A stretch of DNA of 64,000 nucleotides from Bog-756 sp963778165. Lineage in GTDB: Bacteria > Actinomycetota > Acidimicrobiia > Acidimicrobiales > RAAP-2. The notes beneath the pieces are model-generated. The model saw only the letters and a list, made by a program, of their open reading frames with translations. It made no database searches and was not told the DNA's origin. Below, piece by piece: positions 8,275 through 16,257 of the stretch. How positions within the stretch are numbered: the stretch's first letter is position 1; each line of letters opens with the position of its first letter. A program made the position numbers and the translations under genes. The stretch covers positions 1 through 64,000 of the forward strand of contig CAVZTE010000001.1 in assembly GCA_963778165.1 (NCBI GenBank), written 5' to 3'.

Positions 8275-9978
8275 GTGAGCACGTGGAACTTCGGCGATGT
8301 ATGGGAGGCCGTGGCCGACCAACTGCCTGATGCGCCCGCTCTGGCCCAGGGCGACCGCACGCTGACCTGGGGACAGTTCGACGCCCGGGCCGACAACCTG
8401 GCCCGGTGGCTGTTCGGGGCGGGCTTCGGCCACCAGGACAAGCTGGCCATCTACCTCTACAACTGCCCGGAGTACCTCGAGACCACGTTCGCCTGCTTCA
8501 AGTTGGGCCTGGTGCCCATCAACACCAACTACCGCTACGCCGACGACGAGCTGGCCTACCTGTGGGAGAACGCCGACACCGCGGGGGTGGTGTTCCACGG
8601 CGTGTTCGCCGACCGCATCGACGGGCTACGGGACCGCATCCCGGGGATCAAGGCGTGGCTATGGATCGACGACGGTACGGGGTCCTGCCCGGAGTGGGCT
8701 GTTCCCTACGAAGAGGCCGCCGGAGCCGGAACCTCTGCCGCCGGAGCCGGGACCGGAACAAGCGGTGCCTCCGCCAACGGGAAGGGTCGGTTCCAGCCGC
8801 CCTGGTCCCGCAGCCCCGATGACATCTACATGCTCTACACCGGCGGGACCACCGGCATGCCCAAGGGGGTCATGTGGCGCCAGGACGATCTGTTCGCCCG
8901 GCTCAACAGCGCCGGCTTCCGCCGGTATCCCGAAGACGGCGGACCCGACGACGTGCGGGCCGAGCTGGCCCGCAGCGGACCGGGCATGGTCCTGCTGCCG
9001 GCGTGCCCGCTCATGCACGGCACCGGAGGGTTCACCTCGCTCGAGTGCCTCAGCGAGGGGGGCCGGGTGGTCCTGCTCACCTCCCGCCAGTTCGACGCCA
9101 TCGAGCTGCTCGACACCGTGGTGCGCCAGAAGGTCAACGGCCTGATCATCGTGGGGGACGTGTTCGCCCGGCCCATCCTGGCTGCGCTGGACGACGAACC
9201 GGACCGCTGGGACCTGTCCAGCCTGGTGGGGATCATCTCGTCCGGCGTGATGTGGAGTGAGGAGACCAAGCAGGGCCTCCTCCGGCACCACCCGAACATG
9301 CTGTTGGTGGACGCCTTCTCGTCTTCGGAGGCCATCGGCATGGGCAGCTCGGTGTCCACCGGCGACTCGGCCGCCCACACGGCACGGTTCACCCTGGGGC
9401 CCGAAGTGCGGGTGATCGACCCCGACGGCCACGATGTGGAGCCGGGCAGCGGCCACTCCGGGGTGCTGGCCCTGGGGGGACGGATCCCCCTCGGCTACTA
9501 CAAGGACGAGGCCAAGACGGCGGCCACCTTCCGCACCTACGACGGGGTCCGCTACTCGGTGCCCGGCGACTTCGCCGAGGTCGGGAAGGACGGCTCCATC
9601 CACCTCTTGGGGCGGGGGTCCGTGGTGATCAACACCGGTGGCGAGAAGGTGTACCCCGAAGAGGTCGAAGAAGTGATCAAGACCCTCGACGGCGTGCGCG
9701 ACGCCGTGGTGGTCGGTGTCCCCGACGAGCGGTTCGGCGAGGAGATCGTGGCGGTGGTGGAGCGCGAACCGGGGGCCTCCGACGGCGAGCCCACCGAGGA
9801 GCAGGTCATCGAGCACGTGAAGGCCAAACTGGCCCGGTTCAAGGCACCGCGCCAGGTGCGGTTCGTCACCACCATCGCACGCTCTCCGGCCGGCAAGGTC
9901 GACTACGCCCGGCACAAGGCCGAGGCCGCAGCGTGGGTGGAGGAGCGCCGGGCTGAGAGCGGGGCGGTGTCGGGCTGA
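8275..9978 (+). CDS. Acyl-CoA synthetase (AMP-forming, FadD-like)
   Basis: 567 residues. Activates a carboxylic or fatty acid with ATP and CoA. The AMP-binding P-loop YTGGTTGMPKG is followed by the adenylate motif region VDAFSSSEAIGMG. The hinge LGRGSVVINTGGEKVYPEE and the C-terminal lysine block SPAGKVDYA are all present, so the enzyme looks complete. A Gly/Ala/Ser-rich insert near residues 150-165 is unusual for the family. The GTG at 8275 has a good GGGAGGAA ribosome binding site ten bases upstream. It is divergent from the acyl-CoA dehydrogenase with about 150 bases between, so a shared control region is likely. Chain length or type of substrate cannot be told. Confidence 0.93.
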   Translation: MSTWNFGDVWEAVADQLPDAPALAQGDRTLTWGQFDARADNLARWLFGAGFGHQDKLAIYLYNCPEYLETTFACFKLGLVPINTNYRYADDELAYLWENADTAGVVFHGVFADRIDGLRDRIPGIKAWLWIDDGTGSCPEWAVPYEEAAGAGTSAAGAGTGTSGASANGKGRFQPPWSRSPDDIYMLYTGGTTGMPKGVMWRQDDLFARLNSAGFRRYPEDGGPDDVRAELARSGPGMVLLPACPLMHGTGGFTSLECLSEGGRVVLLTSRQFDAIELLDTVVRQKVNGLIIVGDVFARPILAALDDEPDRWDLSSLVGIISSGVMWSEETKQGLLRHHPNMLLVDAFSSSEAIGMGSSVSTGDSAAHTARFTLGPEVRVIDPDGHDVEPGSGHSGVLALGGRIPLGYYKDEAKTAATFRTYDGVRYSVPGDFAEVGKDGSIHLLGRGSVVINTGGEKVYPEEVEEVIKTLDGVRDAVVVGVPDERFGEEIVAVVEREPGASDGEPTEEQVIEHVKAKLARFKAPRQVRFVTTIARSPAGKVDYARHKAEAAAWVEERRAESGAVSG

Positions 9979-10000
9979 ATCAGCCTAAACCGCTTGCCGC

Positions 10001-10744
10001 TCAGGGGCGGTTGGCCCCGTGGGTGCGCACGAAGTCGTTGACCTTGTAATAGGCATCGATCGACTCGCCGGCGTCGCCCCAGAAGCCTTCGAGCACGTCG
10101 TAGGCCATGGCGCCCTGGCTGATGTAGTGGTTGTTGACGTCGGTGATCTCCAGCTCGCCGCGGCCCGACGGCACCAGGGTCGGGATGACCTCGAAGACGT
10201 CGGCGTCGTAGCAGTAGATACCGGTCACGCCGAACTTGGACTCGGGGTGGTCGGGCTTCTCGGTGATGCCGATGACCCGCTGGTCCTGGTCGAAGGACGG
10301 GACCCCCAAGTGACGGAGGTGCTCGTCCTCTTCCACCGGGGTCAGGAGGATGCGGGCCCCGTGGGGGTTGGCCCGGAACGCCTCCACCATCGGGGTGATC
10401 GGGTGTTCGACGATGTTGTCGGCCAGCATCACCAGCACGGGGTCCCCGTCGACGAAGCGGGTGGCCAGCCCCAGAGCTTCGGCGATGCCACCGGGCCGCT
10501 CCTGGTAGCCGTAGCTGAGGCGGTCGATACCGAATTCGTGCCCGTTCCCCAGAAGCCGCAGGAACTCCCCGGCGTGGGTGCCCCCGGTCACCAGCATGAT
10601 CTCGGTGATCCCGGCGTTCACCAGCGCCTCGATCCCCCAGTTGATCATGGGCCGGTCGTAGATCGGCAACAGGTGCTTGTTGGTGATCCGGGTCAGCGGA
10701 TGCAGCCGCGAGCCGGTCCCACCGGCGAGGATGACGCCCTTCAT
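10001..10744 (-). CDS. rmlA: Glucose-1-phosphate thymidylyltransferase
   Basis: 247 residues. Makes dTDP-glucose from dTTP and glucose 1-phosphate, the first step to dTDP-rhamnose. The nucleotidyltransferase signature LAGGTGSRLHPLT is at the very start, followed by NKHLLPIYDRPMI. LVMLADNI is the metal-binding region, and the sugar-site blocks EKPDHPESKFGVTGIY and RGELEITDVNNHY are present. It is shorter than the roughly 290-residue Gram-negative RmlA, lacking the C-terminal helical part. ATG 10744 is preferred over an in-frame GTG three codons earlier. It lies alone, about 45 kb from rmlD and rmlB. Confidence 0.92.
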   Translation of the reverse strand: MKGVILAGGTGSRLHPLTRITNKHLLPIYDRPMINWGIEALVNAGITEIMLVTGGTHAGEFLRLLGNGHEFGIDRLSYGYQERPGGIAEALGLATRFVDGDPVLVMLADNIVEHPITPMVEAFRANPHGARILLTPVEEDEHLRHLGVPSFDQDQRVIGITEKPDHPESKFGVTGIYCYDADVFEVIPTLVPSGRGELEITDVNNHYISQGAMAYDVLEGFWGDAGESIDAYYKVNDFVRTHGANRP

Positions 10745-10751
10745 GGCCCGC

Positions 10752-10757
10752 ACCCTA
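10752..10757 (-). promoter_or_regulatory. Candidate -10 box, leaderless start of rmlA
   Basis: TAGGGT stands seven bases before the ATG at 10744. The same hexamer at the same distance precedes birA and the lipoprotein gene at 32.5 kb. Confidence 0.5.
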
Positions 10758-10847
10758 ATGGGCCGGTCGGACGCCCGTCGGGGCGCCCCCTGGTCAGTGG
10801 GCCGCCACGACCTCTGCCCACTGGGCGGGGAGGACCTGCCGGGGGCC

Positions 10848-10915
10848 GGGTCGGGTCGGGTCGGGTCGGGCCTGGCCGGGTCGGGCGGGTCGCGTCGGGT
10901 CGGTTCGGGTCGGGC
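10848..10915. repeat. Degenerate GGGTC tandem repeat, possible G-quadruplex
   Basis: About 68 bases built of GGGTC units and variants, with at least four perfect units in a row at the start, which fits the G3-N2 pattern of a four-stranded G-structure on the plus strand. It fills the gap between the serine hydrolase stop and rmlA, about 100 bases upstream of rmlA, where the transcript would read as a C-rich run. Confidence 0.85.
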
Positions 10916-10943
10916 TCAGCTCCGATCAGGCCGACCCGGCTCC

Positions 10944-11828
10944 CTATCCGTCTCCCGCCCACTGGGCCAGTACGGCGTCGGCCAGTGCCGGCCATGCCCG
11001 GGCCGCCCACAGCCCGAAGGGTCGGTCGCTGAGGCCGGCACAGAGGATACCGGCCACCGGGTCCACCCACAGGAAGGACCCTGACTGCCCGAAGTGGCCG
11101 AACGTCGACGGGGCGTTGGCCGACCCGGTCCAGTGCGGTCGCTTGTCCCCGCGGATCTCCACCCCCAGCCCCCAGTCGCACGGGTCGAAGCGCTGGAAGC
11201 CGGGGAGGACCCCAGCCAGACCGGGGAACTGCACCGAAACCATCTGGGCGTTGGTCTCGGGGCTGACCAGGGTCGGTACGGCCAGCTCGCGTCCCAGTCG
11301 CACCAAATCCACCAGCGGGCCGGCCAATCCGGCCGCTGCTCCCCCGGATGAGACATCCGGGTGGAGCACCGTGCGATCCATGCCCAACGGCTCCAGCACC
11401 CCCAGGCGCAGGTACTCGGCGAAGGGCATGCCGGTGCGCTCGGCCACCAGGTCGCCCAGCACCAGGTACCCGGCGTTGGAGTAGATCCGGCTGACTCCGG
11501 GGCGAGCCAGAGGTGGTCCCGGTTCGGGGCCAAGCCCCGAGGCATGAGCCAAGAGGTGGCGGATGGTCGACCCCTCGGGCCCGGCCGGATCGTCCAACGA
11601 CCACGAGCCCTCCTCCACCGCCACCAGCACGGCCAGGGCGGTGGCCGGCTTGGTCACCGAGGCCCAGGGTAAGGGTTGGTCGATCGGCCCCACCGAGTCC
11701 GACAGCCGTAGGGAGTCCGACAACGGCCCGGGCCCGGACCCGGTCGCTCCGGTCCCCAGCACCTCGGAGACCACCCCGACGGCGGCTGTCTCCACCGGCC
11801 AATCGGCCACCAACCCCAGGGCATCCAT
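10944..11828 (-). CDS. Serine hydrolase, beta-lactamase/class C PBP-like
   Basis: About 294 residues from the chosen ATG. The active-site SxxK is in WASVTKPAT (Ser57, Lys60). A YSN motif (IYSNAGYLVLGD) serves as the second element, and HFGQSGSFLW near the end takes the place of the third (KTG-like) box. This is the layout of beta-lactamase-like esterases and D-alanyl peptidases (Pfam Beta-lactamase). No signal peptide or membrane segment is visible, so it is probably cytosolic and an esterase-like enzyme rather than a cell-wall enzyme. An upstream start at 11933 would overlap the divergent lipase gene. The substrate is unknown. Confidence 0.8.
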   Translation of the reverse strand: MDALGLVADWPVETAAVGVVSEVLGTGATGSGPGPLSDSLRLSDSVGPIDQPLPWASVTKPATALAVLVAVEEGSWSLDDPAGPEGSTIRHLLAHASGLGPEPGPPLARPGVSRIYSNAGYLVLGDLVAERTGMPFAEYLRLGVLEPLGMDRTVLHPDVSSGGAAAGLAGPLVDLVRLGRELAVPTLVSPETNAQMVSVQFPGLAGVLPGFQRFDPCDWGLGVEIRGDKRPHWTGSANAPSTFGHFGQSGSFLWVDPVAGILCAGLSDRPFGLWAARAWPALADAVLAQWAGDG

Positions 11829-11836
11829 CCGCCGCG

Positions 11837-11842
11837 ATGGTA
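11837..11842 (-). promoter_or_regulatory. Candidate -10 box of the serine hydrolase gene
   Basis: TACCAT, eight bases before the ATG at 11828. It supports this start over longer alternatives. Confidence 0.35.
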
Positions 11843-11893
11843 GAGGACCGTCACCGGCTGGCTGACGGTTAGCGCCGGCGGGATCACCGTGGC

Positions 11894-11899
11894 TAGCGT
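11894..11899 (+). promoter_or_regulatory. Candidate -10 box of the lipase gene
   Basis: TAGCGT, eight bases before the ATG at 11908. Together with the box for the opposing hydrolase gene it gives a compact divergent promoter of about 80 bases. Confidence 0.35.
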
Positions 11900-11907
11900 G
11901 CTCCGCA

Positions 11908-13188
11908 ATGGTGGGGAGTGGTGCAGGGGGCACGGGGGGAAGAGAGTGCCGCGTCCTTCGGGACCGGAGCCGGCTGACGGCTGCCCTGGTGGCCCTCCTC
12001 GCGGGCTTGACGCTGGCGGCGTGCGGAACCCCGGCGGGCGCCTCCCTGTCCCCTCGCCCCCGCCCCTCGGACGACCCGCCCGCGGCCGGCTCCTTCTACT
12101 CCGTGCCCGTCCCCCTGGCCGCGCAGCCACCGGGGACCGTCATCCGCTCTGACCGCATCGATCCGGACATCAAGCTCCCGGCCGGGGCCACGGTCTACCG
12201 GGTGATCTACCACTCCGAGACCATCAACGGAGCCGACGTGCCCGTATCCGGGCTGGTGGTGGTGCCGGGCGGACGGCCACCGGCCGGAGGGTTCCCCATC
12301 GTGAGCTGGGCCCACGGGACCACCGGGCTGGCCGATCAGTGCGCCCCGTCGCTCGAGGGGCTGGGCTCCATCTCCTACCTGGTCCCCCTGCTCGAACGAC
12401 GGATGATCGTGGTGGCCACGGACTATCAGGGGCTCGGGACTCCGGCCGGCTCCCCCCCGTACCTGGTGGGCCAGAGCGAGGGCCAGAACGTGCTGGACGC
12501 CGCCCGGGCGGCCCGGGCCCTGGTCGGTGCGGCCGCCTCCAACCAGGTGGTGGTCATCGGGTACTCCCAGGGGGGCCAGGCCGCCCTGTTCGCCGGCCAG
12601 ATCGCCCAGTCCTACGCCCCCGAGCTGTTCGTGGCCGGCGTGGTGGCGGTGGGGCCGGTGGCGTCGATCTCCGAGCTGGCCCCGGCCGATCTATCCGGGC
12701 ACACCGACCCCGATGCCGCCTTCGCCGCCATGGCCCTGACCGCCTGGTCCAAGACCTACGGCAACCTGGCCGTGAGCTCGGTGCTCAACCGGTCGGCCCT
12801 GGCCCACTCGGCGGTGGTGTCCTCGGGGTGTGTCAACGCCGTGGCCACCACCTACGACTCCCTCTCGACCGCCCGGATCTTCCGGCCCGGATGGAGCTCT
12901 AATCCTGCCGTGGTCGCCGATGACACCGTCAACCAACCGGGCCACGCACCGATCTTCGCCCCGGTGCTGGTGGTCCAGGGCACCGACGACGAGCTCATCC
13001 CGTACCGCAGCACCACCAGGCTGGTTCGGGACTCGCTCTGTGGCGACCAGCACGACACCGTGGACTACGTGCCCGAGCCCCACGCCAGCCACAGCGGGGC
13101 GTTGACCCAGGGGACGTCGACCATCCTCAGATGGGTGGAGGCCAGGTTGGCAGGGCGACGGGCTACCGACTGGTGCATCAAGCGGTAA
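11908..13188 (+). CDS. Secreted lipoprotein lipase (secretory lipase family)
   Basis: 426 residues. A basic N-terminus, a hydrophobic stretch and the lipobox LAAC (Cys39) predict export and lipid anchoring. The mature part is an alpha/beta hydrolase like actinobacterial secretory lipases. The nucleophile elbow GYSQGG gives Ser220, an oxyanion region is SWAHGTTGLADQC, an acid is offered by GTDDELIP (Asp360 or Asp361) and the catalytic histidine by HASHSGAL (His395). It would hydrolyse esters or triacylglycerols at the cell surface. A gap of 112 bases follows before the convergent ftsX gene; it holds a twofold repeat of GACCCAGGAGCGGC. Confidence 0.85.
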   Translation: MVGSGAGGTGGRECRVLRDRSRLTAALVALLAGLTLAACGTPAGASLSPRPRPSDDPPAAGSFYSVPVPLAAQPPGTVIRSDRIDPDIKLPAGATVYRVIYHSETINGADVPVSGLVVVPGGRPPAGGFPIVSWAHGTTGLADQCAPSLEGLGSISYLVPLLERRMIVVATDYQGLGTPAGSPPYLVGQSEGQNVLDAARAARALVGAAASNQVVVIGYSQGGQAALFAGQIAQSYAPELFVAGVVAVGPVASISELAPADLSGHTDPDAAFAAMALTAWSKTYGNLAVSSVLNRSALAHSAVVSSGCVNAVATTYDSLSTARIFRPGWSSNPAVVADDTVNQPGHAPIFAPVLVVQGTDDELIPYRSTTRLVRDSLCGDQHDTVDYVPEPHASHSGALTQGTSTILRWVEARLAGRRATDWCIKR

Positions 13189-13300
13189 GGGCTCGGAGGC
13201 CGCGACCCAGGAGCGGCCGACCCAGGAGCGGCGGCATGAGGCGGCGGCTCCATGTGGGAGAGCTTGCGCCGGGAAGGCTACGGAGCCGGGGCCAGGTGGA

Positions 13301-14191
13301 TCAGACGTCGAGGAACCGGCGGACGGCGAAAGCCGATCCCACCACCCCGACCACCACGCCGACCAGCGCCACCAGGATGCAGGTGCCGGCCACCTCCCAG
13401 CCGTCGAGGGACATCTGGACGATGATGCTCCCCTGGTTGGCCGCGGTCTTGGTGGCATCCAGCCCGATGCCCCAGTAGAGGGCCAGCACCACCAACACCG
13501 CCACTGCGGCACCCAGCAGCCCCTGGATCAGTCCTTCGGCCATGAACGGCAATCGGATGAACCAGTTGGTGGCCCCGACCAACTTCATCACCGACACCTC
13601 ACGCCGTCGGGCGAAGATGGCCATCCGGATGGTGTTGAGGATCAGGACCGAGGCCGACAGCAGCAGCACCACCGCCACCGCCAGGAACACCCACTGGAGG
13701 ATGCGGATCACCGTCTGCATGGTCTTGATCTGCTGGCTCGGATACTTGACGGCAAAGACCCCCGGCCGACCGGTGAACCCCTGGTAGACCGCGGCGGCCT
13801 GGGACGGGTCGTTCAGGATGCACCGGTAGGAGGACGGATAGTCGCGCAACGTGGTGGCCTGCATCTCGTCGGCCGGCAGCAAGGTCTTGGCCTCGTTGTA
13901 GTCGTAGGTCTGACTGCGGTAGATGCACGACTTGATGTAGGGCGACTGGGTGAGCTCGGTATGGATGTCGTTGATCTGGGCGTGGGGGGCGTTGGGATTG
14001 ACGAAGATCAGGGTGTTGACCCCGTTCTGCCACTGCACGGTGGCCTTGGCCGTGCCCTGCTTGAGCAGGAGCGACGAGCCCACCAGGGCCAGGGACACCG
14101 CCACGGTCAGGATGGCCGCCACCGTCATCAGACGGTTGCGCCACAGGTTGGTGACCGCCTCCCTTGAGACGTAGCCGGCAGAGACGGGCAT
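13301..14191 (-). CDS. ftsX: Cell division protein FtsX
   Basis: 296 residues. Membrane partner of FtsE; with it, FtsX passes the state of the divisome to cell-wall hydrolases outside. Four membrane segments: one near residues 22-43, then three in the C-terminal half (VFLAVAVVLLLSASVLIL, GLLGAAVAVLVVLALYW, GTCILVALVGVVVGVVG). Between the first and second lies the extracellular domain of about 120 residues with two cysteines (SCIYRS and YRCILND). The cytosolic REVSVMKLVGATNWFIRLPF block is the family hallmark. Its ATG overlaps the ftsE stop in TGATG, so the two are translationally coupled. The neighbour smpB, often next in actinobacteria, is not found here. Confidence 0.95.
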   Translation of the reverse strand: MPVSAGYVSREAVTNLWRNRLMTVAAILTVAVSLALVGSSLLLKQGTAKATVQWQNGVNTLIFVNPNAPHAQINDIHTELTQSPYIKSCIYRSQTYDYNEAKTLLPADEMQATTLRDYPSSYRCILNDPSQAAAVYQGFTGRPGVFAVKYPSQQIKTMQTVIRILQWVFLAVAVVLLLSASVLILNTIRMAIFARRREVSVMKLVGATNWFIRLPFMAEGLIQGLLGAAVAVLVVLALYWGIGLDATKTAANQGSIIVQMSLDGWEVAGTCILVALVGVVVGVVGSAFAVRRFLDV

Positions 14192-14970
14192 CAGGAACGG
14201 GCGGAGATAGTTCCGGGCATGTCACCGACGGGCATCTGCTCGGCCATCGCCCCCGAGGGCGATCCCGCGCCGGCCGCCGCCGTGGCACTGTCGATCCCGT
14301 ACACCCCGTGGGCCTGGTCGCGCACCAGCACACCGCGGTCCAACTCGATGACCCGACGACGCATCTGGTCCACCATGCCGGAGTCGTGGGTGGCGATGAT
14401 CACCGTGGTGCCGGTGCGGTTGATCCGGTCGAGCAACCGCATGATGCCGAGGCTGGTGGTGGGGTCCAGGTTGCCGGTGGGCTCGTCGGCCAACAGGATC
14501 AGTGGGCGGTTGACGAAGGCCCGGGCCACCGCCACCCGCTGCTGCTCACCGCCGGAGAGTTCGTGGGGCAGGTTGTCCCGCTTCTTGGACAGGCCCACCA
14601 GGTCGAGGACCTGGGGAACCTGGGCCGCGATGACGTGCTTGGGGCGCCCGATGACCTCGAGGGCGAAGGCCACGTTTTCGAAGACGGTCTTGTTGGGCAG
14701 GAGCCGGAAGTCCTGGAACACGCAGCCGATGTTGCGGCGCAGGTACGGGATCCTCCACTTGGCCAGGTGTCCGATCTCTTTGCCCGCTTCCCAGATCCGC
14801 CCGGAGTCGGGCATCTCCTCGCGGAGCAGCAGGCGAATGAAGGTGGTCTTGCCGGATCCGGACGGCCCCACCAGGAAGACGAACTCTCCCTTGTCGATCT
14901 CGACGGAGAAATCGCCCAGGGCGACAGTGGATCCCTTGTACGTCTTGGTGACGTTCTCGAATTTGATCAT
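14191..14970 (-). CDS. ftsE: Cell division ATP-binding protein FtsE
   Basis: 259 residues. ABC ATPase of the FtsEX complex. P-loop GPSGSGKTTF near residue 36, Q-loop in CVFQDFRLLPNKTV, signature LSGGEQQRVAVARA, Walker B LLADEPTGNLDP and the H-loop ATHD. The last 40 residues are an Ala/Gly/Ser-rich tail that goes beyond the usual end of the protein. The ATG at 14970 starts MIKFENVTK, as in other FtsE proteins. Upstream there are 125 bases before prfB with an A+T-rich patch (15001-15030) that may hold a promoter, so ftsEX may be transcribed separately from secA-prfB. Confidence 0.96.
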   Translation of the reverse strand: MIKFENVTKTYKGSTVALGDFSVEIDKGEFVFLVGPSGSGKTTFIRLLLREEMPDSGRIWEAGKEIGHLAKWRIPYLRRNIGCVFQDFRLLPNKTVFENVAFALEVIGRPKHVIAAQVPQVLDLVGLSKKRDNLPHELSGGEQQRVAVARAFVNRPLILLADEPTGNLDPTTSLGIMRLLDRINRTGTTVIIATHDSGMVDQMRRRVIELDRGVLVRDQAHGVYGIDSATAAAGAGSPSGAMAEQMPVGDMPGTISARS

Positions 14971-15095
14971 GAGAGGGGGGTTGCGGCGAAACGGAACGTG
15001 TATTTACAGGTTTCCATTCCGATCGATCTTACCCCTCGCGGCCCGGGAGGCTGGTTCAACCCCTCTGACCTGCGCCACAACGGGCGATGGGCCGA

Positions 15096-16256
15096 TCAGC
15101 CCCCGGCGCGGCGGGCCTCGGCCCGGCGACGCAGCTCGGCCTCGATGAAATCGTCCAGATCGCCGTCCAGCACCGCCTCGATGTTCCCGGTCTCGTGGTT
15201 GGTGCGCAGGTCTTTGACCAGTTGGTAGGGGGCCATGACATAGGAGCGGATCTGGTTCCCCCAGGCATTGTCGGTCCGGTCCCCGGAGAGCTCGTCCAGG
15301 GTGGCCTGGTGCTCGGCCCGCTGGCGCTCGGCCAGCTTGGCCCCCAGCACCTGCATGGCCTTGGCTTTGTTCTGAGTCTGGCTCCGTTGGTTCTGGCAGG
15401 TCACCACGATGCCGGTGGGCAGGTGGGTCAGGCGCACCGCCGAGTCGGTCTTGTTGACGTGCTGGCCGCCGGCGCCCGACGAGCGGTAGGTGTCGATGCG
15501 CAGGTCCTTCTCGTCGATGTCGACCACATCGGAGACATCCTCGAGGAACGGCACCACGTCAAGGGAGGCGAAGCTGGTCTGGCGGCGGTGCTGGGCGTCG
15601 AACGGCGAGATGCGCACCAACCGGTGCACGCCGCGTTCCGCGGCCAGTAGCCCGAAGGCGTAGCGACCCTTCACGATGAAAGTGGCCGACAACAGCCCGG
15701 CCTCCTGGCCCTCGGTGGCCTCTTCGACCTCGATGTCGAAGCCGCGCCGCTCGGCCCACCGCGTGTACATCCGCAACATCATCTCGGCCCAGTCCTGGGC
15801 ATCGGTGCCGCCGGCGCCGGCATGGATCTCCGCCACGGCGTCACCATCGTCGTACTCGCCGGCGAACAGCGACCGCAGCTCGAGGGCGCGCAACCGGCGA
15901 TCGAGATCGTCGATGATCTGTTCGATCTCCGACCGCAGCGAGTCGTCGCTCTCCTCTTCCATCATCTCGTTGAGGGTCTGGGCGTCGGACAGCTGGTCGG
16001 CCAGAGCACCCAGCTGGTCGATGTCCTCACTGACCCGGCCCAGCTCGGTGGTCACCTCACGGGCGTGGTCGGGGTCGTCCCACAGCCCGGGCTCGGAGGC
16101 GGCCTTCTCCAGCTCGGCACGCCGCTCCTGGAGTTGATCGAGGCCCAGGAAGCGGGCGGCCTCGGCCAGTCGCTCGCCCAGCGACTCCAGGGCCACGGGA
16201 ATGTCGACGCGCTCGGGCTCCCCACCCGTCCCTCGACGGGGACCATCCGGGGTCAT
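15096..16256 (-). CDS. prfB: Peptide chain release factor 2
   Basis: 386 residues. Ends translation at UGA and UAA. The anticodon-like tripeptide SPF is at residues 217-219 and the catalytic GGQ at 263-265 (GAGGQHVNKTDS). The reading frame is continuous through the region where many bacteria have the programmed +1 shift at an in-frame UGA; here that region reads FLGLDQLQ with no stop, as in other actinobacteria. The ATG follows the secA stop after one base (TGAGATG), so the two genes are translationally coupled. Confidence 0.96.
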   Translation of the reverse strand: MTPDGPRRGTGGEPERVDIPVALESLGERLAEAARFLGLDQLQERRAELEKAASEPGLWDDPDHAREVTTELGRVSEDIDQLGALADQLSDAQTLNEMMEEESDDSLRSEIEQIIDDLDRRLRALELRSLFAGEYDDGDAVAEIHAGAGGTDAQDWAEMMLRMYTRWAERRGFDIEVEEATEGQEAGLLSATFIVKGRYAFGLLAAERGVHRLVRISPFDAQHRRQTSFASLDVVPFLEDVSDVVDIDEKDLRIDTYRSSGAGGQHVNKTDSAVRLTHLPTGIVVTCQNQRSQTQNKAKAMQVLGAKLAERQRAEHQATLDELSGDRTDNAWGNQIRSYVMAPYQLVKDLRTNHETGNIEAVLDGDLDDFIEAELRRRAEARRAGG

Positions 16257-16257
16257 C

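Noticed and set aside
12691..13512. 273-codon open frame antisense to the lipase gene and across ftsX
   Set aside because: Shadow frame; both genes it overlaps have strong family motifs.
15096..16256. Programmed +1 frameshift in prfB
   Set aside because: The frame is continuous through the place where the in-frame UGA would stand, so no recoding is needed.
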